DNA of 51,171 nucleotides from Blastocladiella britannica. Its lineage: Eukaryota; Blastocladiomycota; Blastocladiomycetes; Blastocladiales; Blastocladiaceae. Below, one piece after another: positions 21,363-36,100 of this stretch. Location: positions 1 through 51,171 of the forward strand of contig MU624569.1 in the NCBI GenBank assembly GCA_025349905.2, written 5' to 3'. The position numbers and the translations under genes were made by a program. The notes below the pieces were generated by a model. That model did no database searches. It saw only the letters and a program-made list of their open reading frames with translations, and had not been told where the DNA came from. How positions within the stretch are numbered: the first letter of the stretch is position 1; every line of letters starts with the position of its first letter.

Positions 21363-24002
21363 CTAGGGGAGGTCGGTCAAGTTCATCTCGGACGCGCCAG
21401 TCACCATGAGCATCGGGCCGCCGACGTCGAGATCGCCATTTTCGACGGAACTATGCCCGTCCTCCTCATCCTCGGCCCCTCCTCTTGCACCCGTCGGTGA
21501 CAGTTGGTCGTCTGGGAATTGCAGGATCGGGGCCGATGACCGCTTGTCTTGACCCAGTGGCGATGCGCTTGCAACCGGAATTGATACTGCCGGCGGCACG
21601 GGCGAGACCGGGGCAGAGACCGAAGAGGGTGCGGGAGCAAGTCCCCAAGGCAATCCGCCCTTTGGAAACGAGTCAAAAGTGTCCTCATCCTCATCGTCGC
21701 GGTGGGTGGTATCGTTTCCTGGGGTGTCGCCTCGGCTGGGGGCGCTCCCCGTTCCTGCTGCTACTGCACCCATCCCTTGGAGGCGCGTGTTGATGGACAT
21801 GAACGAATCGCCATCAATGTCACAGCTCCGCCCACGACGACCGAACATGCCGTCCTCGTTACCACCGACAGCAACCAACTCCTTTCGTGCTGCTTCTGCG
21901 GCCTCGGCTGCCGTGCGCCTTGGTGGGTCGTTGTTGTTTTTATCGGCAATCAAGCCGTTCATCCGGGCAAAAAGCACGCGGAGCACCCGCTCCTTGTCGG
22001 GCCATGCCAAGTCGCTCAATTCAACCTTGGCTGCCGCGGCGACGGTCGGTGCTGGCTCGTAATCGGGCTCGGGAAGGCCATTGATGGCCTCGCTGCGGCT
22101 TGGCGGGCGGAGTTCTGGGCCACTCGATGTCAAGCTCTCGTCCGTGTGCAGCACATTCGGCTCGTCTATTTCCGACTTGACGCCCGCGGTGTCAGAACCA
22201 ACCTTGCTCCCCGAAACCGACAACAAGGACAAGACAGACGAGGCGGTCTGCTCTGACTTCTCCGCTTTGCCGAGGCTCTGTTGTTGCTGTCGACTTGCCT
22301 TGGCGACAACACTCGCACGTTTCCCGTGTGGCCGGATCGCTTTTCGCGCCAGGCGAGTGTAATGATCAACGCGTCGATGCCGCTCGGTGGCGCGCTCTCG
22401 TGCAATTTCGTGGCGAACATGGTCCAGTGCATCCATGAAAAACATTTCCACCTCGGTCCGCTGATCCAGAATATAAATTGCAAGGCGCTGTTACGTTTTA
22501 CATCATTGTCAGCCAGGAAAACAAGAAAGTGGAAAAGAACACTCGTACTTTGATATGCATCATCTCTTGCGATTTCCGATCAAGGTTCAGTTTGAGCTGG
22601 GCAGCGACGCGCTTAATGTCGTCCATCTCTTGGCGGGCCTTTTTGCGCAAAATTTCGCGCTCCACCTCAAACTCGCGGACGACATGCGAGAGAGTCTGCT
22701 CGAGGGTCACGATTTTGGCCTCGAGATCGCGAATCAGCTGGTTCTGGTTCTTGGAGGCAATGATCTTGTCACGCACAATCAGGTCGTTCATTTCCTTTTC
22801 TTGCATCAGCGCAATATTGGCCGAGGATAGCTTGCCATTTTGCCGCTGGAGCTCCTCGGTCGCGCCCATGTGAGACTTGAGGGCTTCCACGAGACGCACG
22901 TTTTCGCGGAACATGTCCTTGGTGGTGTCATCCAGTGACACGACCGCCTCGTGCTGGGCTTTGGCAGCGAGCTCGGAGATCTTGCGGTTTGTGTCCTTCT
23001 GCATCCGCACCTTCTCTTCAAAGAACTTGCGCTCCATGCGGACCATGGACTCTTTGAACCTGCGCTCCATTTCGGTCATTTGGTTCTTTTGGCCTTCGAT
23101 TTCCTTCATCATGTCGGCGCGTTTTTTCTATTGTCTCATGGTGCGGTTGAATATTCAGACGAGTGCAGTAAGAATGTCAAATATACATACTTTAAAGTCT
23201 TTAACGGCAGCAACCTCTTGTTCCATCAAACGTAGCGCATTCTCCTTGTCAAGGATCGTTCCATTCAGCTCTGTAAAAAAGTAAAATCAGCAATTGAAAT
23301 ATCTCATATCCAGAAGGAAATTGTACCATCGATTTTGCGCGCATAGCTGTGATGTATGTCCTGCTTTTCACGCGATACAGACATGCTACTCTGATCAATC
23401 GAAGAGCGGAGCGAAATGATTTCTCGATCTTTTTTCTCGATTTGATCGCGTAGTGCTCCCATAATCTCAATCTATGGCATGGATTTCTACAGTTGGTGGG
23501 TACGCTGATTCGAGATTTTTAACTGAAGTGCGTAACATACCGCGTCTTTTTCCTGATCCTGGCATTGCTGCTGAAGCTCGGCGTTTGTTTGGATTCTATG
23601 AGATACCACATCAGTTCCCTGACAGCCAAGGCAATATTTTTCCCGTACAAGTTGGTCAATCGCTCCTTGTAGAGTGCGAGGGCTTTGGATGTCGACTCAA
23701 GGCTGAAAACGTATGGCAACCAGTTAAACGAAATGATCCGAGTAAACAAATTGCACACTGTAAAAACCATACGTGGATTCCAGCGCACGTTCACCATTTG
23801 TAACGGCCCCTTCAGCACGTGGCTTTGTGGGCGAGGTGTTTCGCGGCGCTACAGTGGATTTGCGCCGTTCACCAGCGCTTCCTGGTGCATCCGCAGATTG
23901 TGAGCCAGGTCCAGGAGTGGTCGCTTTTCCTGGCGTGCTCGATTTCGCAGCGCCATCGGCCTTTGTCCGTTTTTTTGCAGTCGCTGCTGCTGCTGCTGCC
24001 AT
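21363..24002 (-). CDS. BBOF1: Basal body-orientation factor 1-like coiled-coil protein (about 755 aa)
   Basis: Seven exons: 23773-24002, 23649-23702, 23541-23595, 23327-23471, 23191-23270, 22549-23127 and 21363-22487; every phase agrees. After a poly-Ala, Lys/Pro-rich N-terminus there is a continuous coiled coil, including N-A-E-L-Q-Q-Q-C-Q-D-Q-E-K-D and R-K-F-F-E-E-K-V-R-M. Two blocks identify the family: I-L-D-Q-R-T-E-V-E-M-F-F-M-D-A-L and, later, D-L-A-W-P-D-K-E-R-V-L-R-V-L-F-A-R-M-N-G. These match BBOF1/CCDC176, which aligns and maintains basal bodies or the axoneme of motile cilia. The C-terminal 270 residues are acidic, Ser/Gly/Pro-rich and probably disordered, longer than in animals. 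The 53-nt intron 23596-23648 is needed to join the frames. It sits between IFT74 and the dynein heavy chain, supporting a flagellar role. Confidence 0.8.
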
Positions 24003-24119
24003 ATCCAGTCGAGTATATGTATTTCTTCGTCGAAGCGATTAAGTTGAATTTCAAAAAAGAGATGGGAACAAATTACAAGATTTCCCAAAATTTTGATATA
24101 ATATAATTAAATACTCTCT

Positions 24120-27100
24120 CTAATCGTTCAACTGCATCAGTAGGGCAACACCCTTTTGGATCCAATAGTCAGAGGTCGTGTCGCTCGGTACGTGGACGGG
24201 GCAAACAAAATTAGTCGATTGACCCGTTGTGGACAGCGTTCCTGCGCGGGCTGACGTTTTGTCTAAGAAATGCATACCATCGGTGAGATCTAGGAAATAA
24301 ATAAGTAATGGATCGAGGCAACGCACAAAGTGGGCAAACATAAAGATCCCTTGTTGGCTGGTAGTTGACAGCTGGAATGAAGCGAACCAACGGCATTGTC
24401 TAAAAAAACGAATGATCGTGAGCAAAAATGAAGAAAAATAAAGAAGAAAAGCAGCATACCGAAAACATCTCCATCGGGAACGAGTCTTGAAGCTTCTCCT
24501 TGGCGCGATCCCATCGTGCACCCTCAATGAACATGCCGCGAATGAGTACCCCGTCCTCGATCGGCGCTGACACCGCGGCGTCTCCCCCGCTGGCATCGGC
24601 GGCAGGGTAGTCCTCCATTGTCTCCTCGAGCTGAACGACAAATTTGAACTTGAGCGAGTCGATGGGAATGTTGTAGCGGCGGGCATGGTTCTGGAACACG
24701 CTCGTCAGGAACCCTTGTGGGAAAAAGAAGCCGGGCAACCAAAACGAGCGTGGCTGGCCGCGCTCAAGCCAGGTATGCAGCATCGTGACACGCAAAATCA
24801 AGTCGTCCACCCACGACGCCAGCGGCTTGAGCGACGGGTAGGCCACGTTGGCCCATGCACCGGGCACCAGGTTATTGGTGAGGCTTTGGAACACGAGCTC
24901 GAGCTGGGCGCTCATGACTACCAAACCGCGAATGGCCTTGATCAAATTTTCCAGCGATACCCGAATCACCGCAAGGAGTTTGTTGAACCGCGCGCATTCC
25001 TGCAGCAGTACGGTGCTCAGCGAGTTCTCCATCCGACCGTTGGGGTCCTTGCGGAACATGAGCTCGGCAATGGTTCTTGGCTTTCCAGCAGACGCAATGC
25101 GCGGGTTGGCTTCGGCCACCAGCAGCGCGGGTAGGCGCGACAAGATCGACTGGGCCACCTCGGTGACCGTTTCTTCGGCCGACCTACCGCCGCCCGAAGA
25201 CACGAGTCGTGGTTGGACGTCGAGCACGGTGCGCAGGAGCCGCTTTGTTTCCTGCAGCTGATAACTGACGTTGGCGTTCTCGTGCATCCCAAACACGGAC
25301 GGCTCCTCCGTGAACGGGAACTTGTCAATGTGCGATCGGAAAGACGCGAGGTTCCCATCCGCCGGAACAACGTAGATGCCCGACGGTGAGAGAGGGAAGT
25401 TGTCGTCCAGCACGTCCACACTATAATACTTGTTGAGGAGCGTCCGCATGGTCCGCCGGTCCCAGTCGTCTGTGACACGACCGCCGAACGAAATCTCGCC
25501 CGTCAAATAGCGGAGCGCGTCCCACGGAATCGACGTGGACTTTGACAAGAAGTTCTTGAGGACCACGATCGACACTTCGAGGTCCGAGTTGCTCCAGTCG
25601 TACGAAATGTTCCACCCGAGTGGGCCAAACTTTTTCCGCTCTTGGATGATGGCGTTGAAGAAGCACAGAGTGAAGGCCAACTTGCGGAATCGACTTCCTT
25701 GCGGTGGATTGGTGTCAAAGAGCTGGACTGGAATGTCGGCAAACGACCGCGCAATATTGGCGCGCAGGCCCTTGGGCGGCTCGTTGGTGACCTTGACCGA
25801 CTCTTGGAGCACCGACACTGGGAACACCTTGGAGGGCATGGACGACAAAAAGAGTCGGAATGTGGTGTGCGACTTGATTTCGCCCGTCACAATCTCCTTG
25901 ACCTTGTTTTCCAACTTGGGCATCCAGGAAGCAGCCAAGTGGCAGTTTTGCAAAAACAGCCAGTCTCCAACCTCCATGGCCTTGAGCAGCAACGCCTCGG
26001 CAATGGGGCCTTGACCCTGTCCAAGCGAAATCATGTGCAGCCGCTCGCCAAAGCCCATGCCCGAAGCCAGCTTGAGGAGCCCCGACACTGGGTCCGAGCC
26101 CGACGATAGCACAAAGACCAAGGGCGTGGTGGCGTTCATGTCGTTGTACACTTGCCGCAAATCCAGCGGTGGAATGTCAATGTACTGCGACCCAATGCTC
26201 TCGCGAATAAAGGTCACGAGCGCGCTCACAACCATCTCCTCGCGCAACACCTTGACCACAAGCAAGCGCTGGAACGGCGAGATCTTGTCGCCGGAAATGC
26301 CGGGGACTGAGCTCGAGTACGGGTCGTCCGACTCAATGTACACCTCCCAGTCCAAGGTGTGGCTCGAAATGTGGTCCGTAAGCTCGGTGAACACGGGAAT
26401 GGTCCCCGAGAGCGCGCAGCAGTTGCGCCACATTGCGTCAGTGAGCCACCGGGTCTGCGGCTTGGCGGGCATGTCCTTGATGAGCGAGGTGCTGCCGCGC
26501 AAAAAGAAGTTCCACTCGTCGTCCTTGATGTCGCCGCGGTCGCGCATCACGCTGACACACATCATGAGCGAGAAAATCATCTTGTGCTGCTCAAAGAGAC
26601 CGCGCGACACGTTGCGGAAGACGGACATCATAATGTCGTCGCAGAGCCACGCAACGTGCTCGGACAACTCTTGTCCCTTGGGCGAGTCCACGATGCACTG
26701 AGTGAACAAGTTCTTGAAGTACTTGAGCGAGAACTGGTACATGCCGTCCACCTCGGCAAGGTCGGCCACCACAAAGTACAAGATCGACCCGCGGAGCGCC
26801 ACGGGGCGGTACTTTTCACGGGCCGTGTTGATGGCCTTTTCGGTCTGCTCGGCCTGGACGAGGCGATCGGTAATGGCGGCCGACGTGACCTTGGACTGGT
26901 TCAGAGTCAGAATGAGTTCCTCGTCGTCGAGAATGTTGCCCTGCGAATTGTACAGCAGCCGCAGAATCTTTTCCTCTATTTCCTTGAGCTGGCGCTTGTC
27001 GTTGGAAATGGAAAGAATGAGCGTGTTGCGCTGCTCCTCGAGCTCGGGTCGCTCGAGCTTGACAACGTCAGCCAGCAACTGACCCTCGAGGCCGGTCTTG

Positions 27101-30100
27101 GTGACGGTAAAGTTGATGATGGTCACCTTGATGCACACCTCGGGCAGGTAGTGCGGGTTGGAGATCTTGGTCGTAATGTAGAGCTTAAAGTTCTTGTCGT
27201 ACTCCACCAGCGAGTCGCCGAGCTTCATGAGCAGCCGACCACCCTGGCGCACCGTTTGCTTGAGCAAGAGGGGCTCGAGCGCCGGATCCAGCTGCTCGCC
27301 AACATCCTCAATGAGCACTGGCTGGCCCATGCGCACGGCATTCTCGAGTGCGCGCAAGAACTTGGGGTCCGAGAGCTTGACGATCTTCAGATCCGAGCCA
27401 GACTCCATGTTTCGAATCCAGCGGTTGGCTTGGCCCTGTGGGTCAATCATGAGCGGCCAGCGGCGACCGCGCGTCACGAGAATGCCGTTTTCTGTCGACA
27501 GCTCGTCGGCGGGCAGCCCTTGCACGTTCCACTCGCGGATCTGCACCGGATCGCCGAGCTGGTCCGCCAGAGTCAGCTGCTCGGCGACGGGGATCCCCAA
27601 CTCAACCACCTTGGAGGTCCACAAGTCGATCATCTCGCGGCGGTAGGACGACGTGAACGCCCCAAAGTAAGCGACGCACGCAGCTGCGACAAACACGTTG
27701 CCGACAATCTCCTCCATTAGCTTGTTGAGCTTTGCGACCGAGTCGGTCCAGCGAATCTGCTCGTCCGCGAGCGCTGTCGTGAGCTTGCTGGCACGCTCCA
27801 TGCGCTTGGTCGTCTGGTCCATACGCTCGGAGAGGACCTTTTTGCTCGAAACGGACTCCTCATACTGCTGCTTGAGCTTGAGCAGCTGGTCCTCGACATC
27901 CTGGAGCTGTCGAGTCTTTTCGTCCAGTTTTGCCTTGGTCGCCTCCAAACTGGACTGGGCCTCATTCAGGCGCTTCCGCTTGGGTTCGACCTCTTTGTTG
28001 ACGCGCGTGTAAATGTCCATGGCGAGGACCCACATGCACATGGAGCGGGCGGCGCGGGACACTTTTTCAACGGCCTCAGGCGTGAAGTTCGGGCTCTCGA
28101 CGTACTTGCGCAGCTTCTTGGCGAGCGCATCGTTGACTGAGTCCTTGTCGTACTCTTGGATTTTACGCAGGAATTGCGGGTCGCTGAGGAGCTTCTTGCT
28201 GCTATCCCAGTCCGGCTTGACCTTGAATAGGACGCAGACCGCCTCCAAGACGAGGACAACGAGCTCAGGCGGCTTGGCGAATGCCTTCATTTCGGCCACG
28301 TCCTTCTTGTCGAGCGAGTCGAGCGCCTTGTAAGCCGCCTCGAGTGCGGGAAGGGCCTCGTCCAAGTCCTTTTGTGCTTCGCGAGCAATGGCTTCGGTTT
28401 GTGCGGCTTGCTGCTTGACAAACTTTTCCTCCTCGGCGACCGTCTTTTTCACGCCGTCAGCCACCTCTTGATCCTTGGCAATTTTGATCATGAGGGTCTC
28501 GACGTCCGCGGCCTTGACCTTGAGCTCGGGTCCGAGCTGCGTCAGCGTCACTTGCATGCTGGCGACAAGGTCATTGGTCTCGGCAAGTTTTTGCAAACCG
28601 TTCTTGAGGCGGTCGCGCGAGGCGCCAATCTCCTTGCGCTTTTCCTGGAGCATGCCAATGTACAGGCTGATGAGCTCGAGATAACTCGTGGGCGTGGTGT
28701 AAAAACGGCGGCGTAGCTCTGCATAGAAGCGAGTGGCCATGGACGACACGGATGTGTGGACGTCAACGCAGAGTTGGGCCATCTTTTCCTTGACTTCGGG
28801 CTCCCCAAGGTCCACAAATTCGAGAAAGCGCTTGGAGACCGAGAGCAGTGCCTCGTGCGGCCACTCGTCGAACCAGTCAATCGTGCAGCAATTGACGAGC
28901 GACGGGAACATGCGGCACCGGTTGCGGAACGTCTCGCCGACGGGACTCGTGGCAAACACAATGTGGAGGTTGTCGCGCACGCGGTTGATAAAGAACTGGT
29001 ACACCGTGTCCCGGTCCTCGGGGTAGCCCTTCTCGCGCGCGACTTGGCGCAAGTTCCCAATAATTTGCTCGCGTTCGTCCATGTCAAACAAGTTGGGGAC
29101 ATCGCCAGTGTTGAGGATCCCGTTAATGTCCTCCAGAAACGCCTCGGTCTTGATTTGCGTGTCCGTGAGCAAAAAGACGGTGTTCTTGCCCTCAAGACCG
29201 GCGAGGCGGTAGAGCTTCTTGATGTCCTCTCGCCACTCGATCATGCCGTACGTGCGCGTGAGCTCGACCTCAATGCACTGGTACTCGGACATGTGGCACG
29301 CAAGGCGCGTCAGGGACTTTTTACCCGTGCCGCCAACGCCAACGATGAGCGCATTGCCGCGGGGCTGGCGAATAATGCGTGAGAGCCGCGCAATGTGCTG
29401 CTTGCAGTCGAGGAAGAAAATCAGCCGCATGTCGCGCGAGAGCGTCACATTGTACTCTTCCAGGTAGTCTTCGAGCAGCGTGCCCATGGCATTCAGGTCG
29501 TTGAACTGCGCGTAAATGCGCTCCTCGCGCGGGACGCCGCGCTTGGAAAAGTCGCCAAACATGATGGGGTCCGCGGACATGTTCTCGGAAAAGTTTTTTG
29601 ACACGAGCTCCTCCACGAGTTTTTGAAAGTAGGCGCGGTCGGTGCTGTCAATCAGGCGATCATGGAAGATACGCGCGGCCTCGTGAGCAAATACAGCGAC
29701 GGCGTGGCCGCGCGTCGTGATGTTGACGGGCTTGATCTGCGTAATGCCCTGAATCACCTTGGACAAGTCACGCAAGTTGAACGTGTAGTGGGACTTGGCC
29801 GGGGTCGGCAGCAGCTCGGCACACATGCGATTGTACAGCTCAATGCTGCTGTTGACGATGGCCTCGCTGACCGACCGGACATCGGAGCTGAAGGGTTTCA
29901 GGAATCCGTCCAAGATGCTCTTGAAAATGCGCGCTAGCGACGCGTCCGAGGGCATGGGCACGTTGAGCACGTTAAAGTGGCGAATGAGACGCGGTGTGAC
30001 CGGGTTGCGACCGCCACCGGGCGGCGCGCAGGCCGACAGAAGACTGACATCCTCCACGTTGCGCCACTGGAGCTTTTCGCGGTCGTAAAAACCGCCCGAG

Positions 30101-33100
30101 TCGAGGAACTGCCGGAGCAGCTCGATCGGCGGCTGCGCGCCGTACGTGTCCTGCTTGGGCATGTTGAGGTCATCCACGAAAATGACGATGCGCGACCCGG
30201 TGGGTGCACCCATGGTGTTCTTCTTTTTCTTTTCGAGCTTGAGCTCCAGGTACTGCTGGGTCATGGCGCTGGTCGTTTGAGCCGAAAAGTTGAGGTTGAT
30301 GGGGATGTAGTCCTTGGTCTTTGACGTGCGCGCAATGAGCTCCTGCACAATGACCGACTTGCCGACTCCCGTGGTGCCAGTCAGAAGCGTGGGGAATGAG
30401 TGCTGGAGAAGCCGCTCCGTGAGGAACTGAAACCGCAATGTGTCGACGGTCGGGACCATGATCTCAAAGTACGGCATCGTGGATTGGTACTGGAAGGTCG
30501 ACACAGAGTCCTCCCAGGGTACGAGAATCCGCTGCTTGATGTGCACAAAGAACGAAAAGATGGTCATCCCACCGGGGACGGGGCAGTCGACCGTTGGCCC
30601 GCGCTCAAAGAGCTCCCGCGCAAACGTGTCAAACGCGTCATGGCACGACTCGTGGATGTTCCCGCCAATGGACCACGTAAAGCAAAAGATGAAAATGTAG
30701 CCAACGATCGTCTTGGTATCGTTCTCCGACATGGCCTTAATGTCCGTCTCCACCAAGAAGGTGGTGAGCAAGCGGCAGAGAGAAATGACGAGATTGAGGT
30801 TGACTGTCGGGATGAGCTCCTTTTGCTTTCGCACAAAGTAGAGTCCCTCGTCGACGGCGTGCTCAAAGAGCTGGTTCAGGTAGTCGCCTTGCTCTGGCTT
30901 GAGGTACAGGCTGGCCACCGTGGCCATCCAGCGCTTGACGTAGGGTCGCCAGCCAAGGTTCGCCGGGTCCATGTATACCATTCCGCATCGACTGACGGTT
31001 GCCGGCTATATATGTAAGGATTTTTGGTGAGTCCTTGCACCACAGGGCAAATAAAAAAATATAACTACCGAAGCAACGGCCAAATCCATGACCTCAAAAA
31101 TCATGCGAATCGAATTGTTGAGCTTGATACGCTCTCCGTTGGTCAGACAAAGTAACTTGTTGTCGTCCAGCACTGTGTTCAAGTTCTCGATCCACAAGGC
31201 GTCGACCGGCCCGTCAAACACGGTCCATTTTTCGTCATTGGTGTTGTCGGACACTTGCTGACGCGTAATGTTACCAATCAAGCCGTCGCGCCATTCCATC
31301 GTGGACAGGTTGACTGCACCGTACAGCTCGTCCATGGTGATGCACTTTGGGTTGAGAGGGAAGAGCTGGACGTTCTCAAAGTCTGGTTTGGTAGTGTGCA
31401 AGTACGACATGGCTGCGGCAAGCACTTGATACGCGACCGTTTTGCCGCCGCCAGTGGGTCCGACGAGCATGACACCGTGGCGAACACGGGTGGTGTCGTA
31501 AAACTGGATGATGCGGTCGACGAACCGCGGAACCACGACAAAGTTTTGCTTCTCCAGCGTGGACTCGATGGCCGCCTTGAGGGCGCCGAAATCTTGGTCT
31601 GGGATCACGACACCGGGGAAGAGATCCTGCAAGATGCCCAAAAAGAGTGGGACGTCGTCGGCAAGGAACTTTGGCAGGTTGGAGTCGCGAAGCGAGCGGA
31701 TGAGCACAATGTTTTCTTGAATCGTCGGGTTGGACCGCTTGAGCTGTCCTGCCATGACCAAGACCGACTTGACGGCACGCATACCGAAATCATAGTGGCT
31801 GTACACATTTTGTTAATAGGTTATTGAGATGCTGGAGCACGGCCAAAGATAGAAATAAAAGATAAACATACTCTTGCTGCGAGAGCTGCTCAGAGCACAA
31901 CTTGTACAGGTTGACCACCTTGCCAGCAAGCAGCTTGGCATCCTCGAATCCCTCCGAAAAGAGCATGATTTCGGCAATCAGGCCATAGTCGGGAATCATC
32001 ATGGCAATCGGACGGAAGAGCGCCTTGAGGTTATCGGGCAGCTCCTGTCGACCAGCATATCCCGGGTTCATGGTAATGTAGGCCGCACACGACGGGATCA
32101 AGCGAATGTCCTTGCCCTCAAACATGAAGCGCGACACTTGGCTGTCCTTGGCCGACTTGATGGTCAGCAGCTGCTGGGCAATGACAGAGAGCACCTCAAT
32201 GTCAATGCGGTTGAACTCGTCAAAACAGCACCATGCGCCCGATTGCGCCAGCCCGGCAAAGAACTTGCCCATCATCTTGTAGTCGAGCGAGTCGGAGCAG
32301 TTGAAGACGACGCACTGGCGGGCCAGAGCCTTGGCGAGATCCTTGACGGTTTCCGTCTTTCCCGTTCCGGCCGGCCCAAGTGGACTGCCGCCGAGGTTGA
32401 TGGCGATCGCGCCAGTCAGCGTCAGGTAGCATCGGTCCGTCAGCGGGGTAATCACAAGACGTGGCGAGCAGCCGAGGTACTCGCATCCGTAGTTGAAGGC
32501 CGTATCCGACATGCGGACAATGCACACGTCCGTCTCGGCGTCCCAGTAGTAGCGCAGCTGCTTGAGCCAGCCAAAGTCGTCGAGGGAGGTGACGCCCGAG
32601 TCAATCATTTCAATGATAATGTCACGCGCATGCACGTCGATCGTGATCAGGGCACCCATGACCGCGCGCTGCAGCTTTGTCAGCTCGCCACGCACAATCC
32701 CGGCGCACTGCGCCAGGCTGGTAATGGCCTTTTCCTTGAACACGCGCAGCGCAGCGGTAGGGTCCTTGCTCTCCAGGCACTTGGTGACCTCGGCGCACCA
32801 CATGACCTGGGAGGCGGTGAGCACCACCTGCCCCGTGTGCTCAAGCAGCCACGACTGGCGCTCGGCAGGGTCAAAATCGGCCAGGGCGAGCTTCAGCAGG
32901 CGGCGGACGGTGCTAAACATGCCCTCCTCAACCGCGCTGAGCCAGGCCTCGACGTTGCCGCGGGCCTTGATGGGCTTGACAAACGACACCTTTTCGCCCT
33001 CAGGCGACAGCATCGCAAGAATATCAATGGATTTGGGTTCGGGCGAAAACTCGAGCGATTTGATGGCGTCAAAGCATTTGCCAAGGTGAGGCTGTACGGC

Positions 33101-36100
33101 CTGGGGGTTCTTGGTTTGCGACAAGATCTCGAGCAACTCGTCGTTGGACAAGAAGTAGAACCGCGGGAAGAGTAGCCGCTTGGACTCGAGGTACTCCTCC
33201 AAGCACTTTTGAATCTTTTCGAGAAGCTCGTTGGACTGCTGGAACGTCTCGAGCGTGCCTGCGGTGGTGCCGCACTTCATGGCGTTCGGATGGCGCGCTG
33301 CGCGGCGCATGATGTCCTTCCAGTTGCGGTCCACCTGCGCAAACATCTTGGACTCCTCAGGCAGCTGCCGCTGGATATCCGGCGCCGAAAAGATGGGCTC
33401 CAGGTAAAGCCAGTTGCGCTGGCAGACGGTCCATGCCTCGAGCGTGTCCGCAAACAAGGTGAGCTGCTTGTCCCACTTTTCGACCTCGGACTTGATCGGG
33501 CCCAAGTGACGCGAGGCCTTGATGGTCGCCAGCGTGACTTGCGAGTCGTCGAGCACCGTTTGAATATCCTCGACGCCGCCGAGAATAAACACGTCCTTGT
33601 TGTCGCGGTACGGCAGGACAATGAAATCGGTATCAGCCCACAGGCGAATGATTTTTTGCAGCATTTCCTCGAGCGCGGCCTCGGACGCGGCCTGGGCCGA
33701 GATGTTGGCGATTTCCTCGCGGAATTTGAATACGTTGGCGTCGCGCAGGACCGCAAGCGTCAGCGTGTCGTCGCGCGCCAGCTGCTTGCCAATCGTCTCC
33801 TGGATCTTGTCCCAGTGCCGGGGTTTGAGCGCCGGGTTGCGCAAATCGACAATGGTGGTGAACATGCCGCGGTACTGCTCGACCATGGCCTTGAGCTTGG
33901 GCACCACGTCGTTCGGGGGCAGCCCCTTGTCGAGGTTGTAGATGATTTTGAGGTACCCTTGAATCGATGCCGACATTTCGTCTGTGTTGATCTTGTCGAA
34001 CGGGCACATGTCCCACTCGTGCGTCAATGCCTCCCACTCGTGGAACGACGACCACAGCGAGATCTTCATGTCCAGGTCTGCCTTGGTCTCCTCAATGTCG
34101 ACCGACTGCGTCTTGGGGACCTTGAACTGGGCCTGGTAGTCGCCGTACTGGCTGGCGGTCTTGAGCAGTGCCTCAAACTGCAAGCCCAAGTCGTGGAGGA
34201 TCGCCATGACCTCGTCCACTGGCGAGTTGGGGTTGAGGATGGTCGGGTTTTGGGCACGCACGCGGACTTCGTTGACACTGATGACGAGCTCGGCAAAGTG
34301 CTTTTCGAGCTCGCCCGAGAAGCGGGTCACGCTCTCCTCGCGCGTCTCCTCCGCCATATCCACTGCGTCCTTGAGCTGCCGGAGGGTTGGGCGAAGCGTT
34401 TGGAACATGGCCAGGTCCGTTGGGATGATGGGCAGCTTGTACTGGTCAATCAGCGCGTAGAGTCGAGACACCTCTGCGTAGCGCTCGTCGTACGAGTCCA
34501 GAGCCGACTTGACCGAGTCGAGATGCTGCAGGTACTCGACAAACATCTCCACCGACGTTGGGCGTGACCCGAGCACCTTGACAGAGTGGTTGACCTCGTC
34601 CAGGAGGGTGCCATTCTTTTCGCGCGCGAGCGGTGGAATGACGGCGGTGATGCTGGCAAAGCACCGTTGTGGCGACGGCAGCACTTTTTCCTTGAACGAC
34701 GTAATATCCGCCAAATAGTTGCCGAGAACGGTCTTGTCGGGCAGGGCCGTGATGTCCCGGATTTGCTGCGAGTAAAGAGCCAGGGCCGCCTCGAAAAAGC
34801 TGGTGGTGAACCCGCGGTTGGACTCGTCCACGCCCGGGAAAAGCACCTCGCCGCGGGCAATCGCATCCAAATCGAGCTCTTGGTTGCAGACAAACATGTC
34901 GCGGAAATGGTCAAAGGACCGGGCAAACGCAACAACCTCTTGGTAATTGGCGTGGATGCATCCGCGGACACGCTCGCCCAGCGCGCTATAGTACACGTCG
35001 TCGGCAATGAGGTGCGCGATGGTGGCCCCCTCGGCTAAGTCGGGCTCCTCGAATGCTTCACCAGACACGATAAAATCGAACGAATTGGTCAGCATCGACA
35101 CACCGTCAACGGCCGCCACTTGCTGCTTCGTGGCGCCGTCAATCATGTGGCCGATTTCAGACAGTGCGGGCTCCATGAAAACGCGGTTGTCGTGATCGCT
35201 GAGCTGCAGCACGACGCGCAGTAGTGGGTTTTTGCGCGCGGGGACCACCACGGTCGAAAACAGCTGATTTACCACGTCTAGGAACGTCCGCTGCTGGCGG
35301 TACTCTTGCTCAAGGTTGTCGAGCGCCTCGGGCGAAAGCGTGGACGCGTCCTCGATGCTCACGCTGCCTGGATGGGGTCCTGAAATGAGCTTGGTGATGG
35401 CGGCCGCAAACGGCTCGTAGCCAGCCACGGCAAGTGTGCGCGTCGTGACGTTTGCCAGGAAACTCTCTGACATGTCCTCGGCGATCGCGGGGACATTCCC
35501 AACCGACTGCACGGCGTTCGACAACGCCCGCGCGTCCGCCATTCGACCGAGCATGACAATAAGCATGTCTTGCGTCGCATTCATGGCAAGCATGTGCAAT
35601 GCGTGGAGCTTGATGTAGTCAATCAACTTGACGAAGCGCTCCAGGCGGCGGCACTCCGCACGTCGAGCAGCCTGCTGGGTAAAAGAGAGCTTGACCAATT
35701 CTTCTCTGTCGATGGCGCAGCCTGCTAACGAGAGGGCGCGCGTGCACGCGTCCGTGACGGTGGCCCGGACCGTGGCATCAAACGCGGCAAGGTGGTTTGT
35801 CACGATCGAGTCGACGTGTGCGTGCTGCTCGTGCGCCAAGTTCTCAATGTCCCAGGTGACCTCAGGCAGTGGCAGCTGGAGTGCTGCGGTACGTTGAAGC
35901 GTCTCGCACGCGCGTCGCGCAGCAAGGAGCCCAACCGAGAGGTGCGGATCCAGCGAAAACATGCGCGTTGCAAGGGCCTTGCGGACAGCCGCCTGCTTTG
36001 CCCGCCGCACGTTGCGCCGCCAAGTGGAGAACGACTTCCAGATGCGGTACTTGGCAAAAAAGGGAATCTGGATGATCTTCTTAAAGGCATCGTGTTCACG

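Noticed and set aside
23982..24001. CTG trinucleotide repeat as a microsatellite of note
   Set aside because: It simply encodes the poly-Ala start of the BBOF1-like protein and is short.
26359..27720. Long plus-strand open frame (over 450 codons) opposite the dynein gene
   Set aside because: It is the antisense shadow of a conserved dynein exon, has no family features, and similar shadows occur at 31874-33175, 33209-34567 and 41532-42890.
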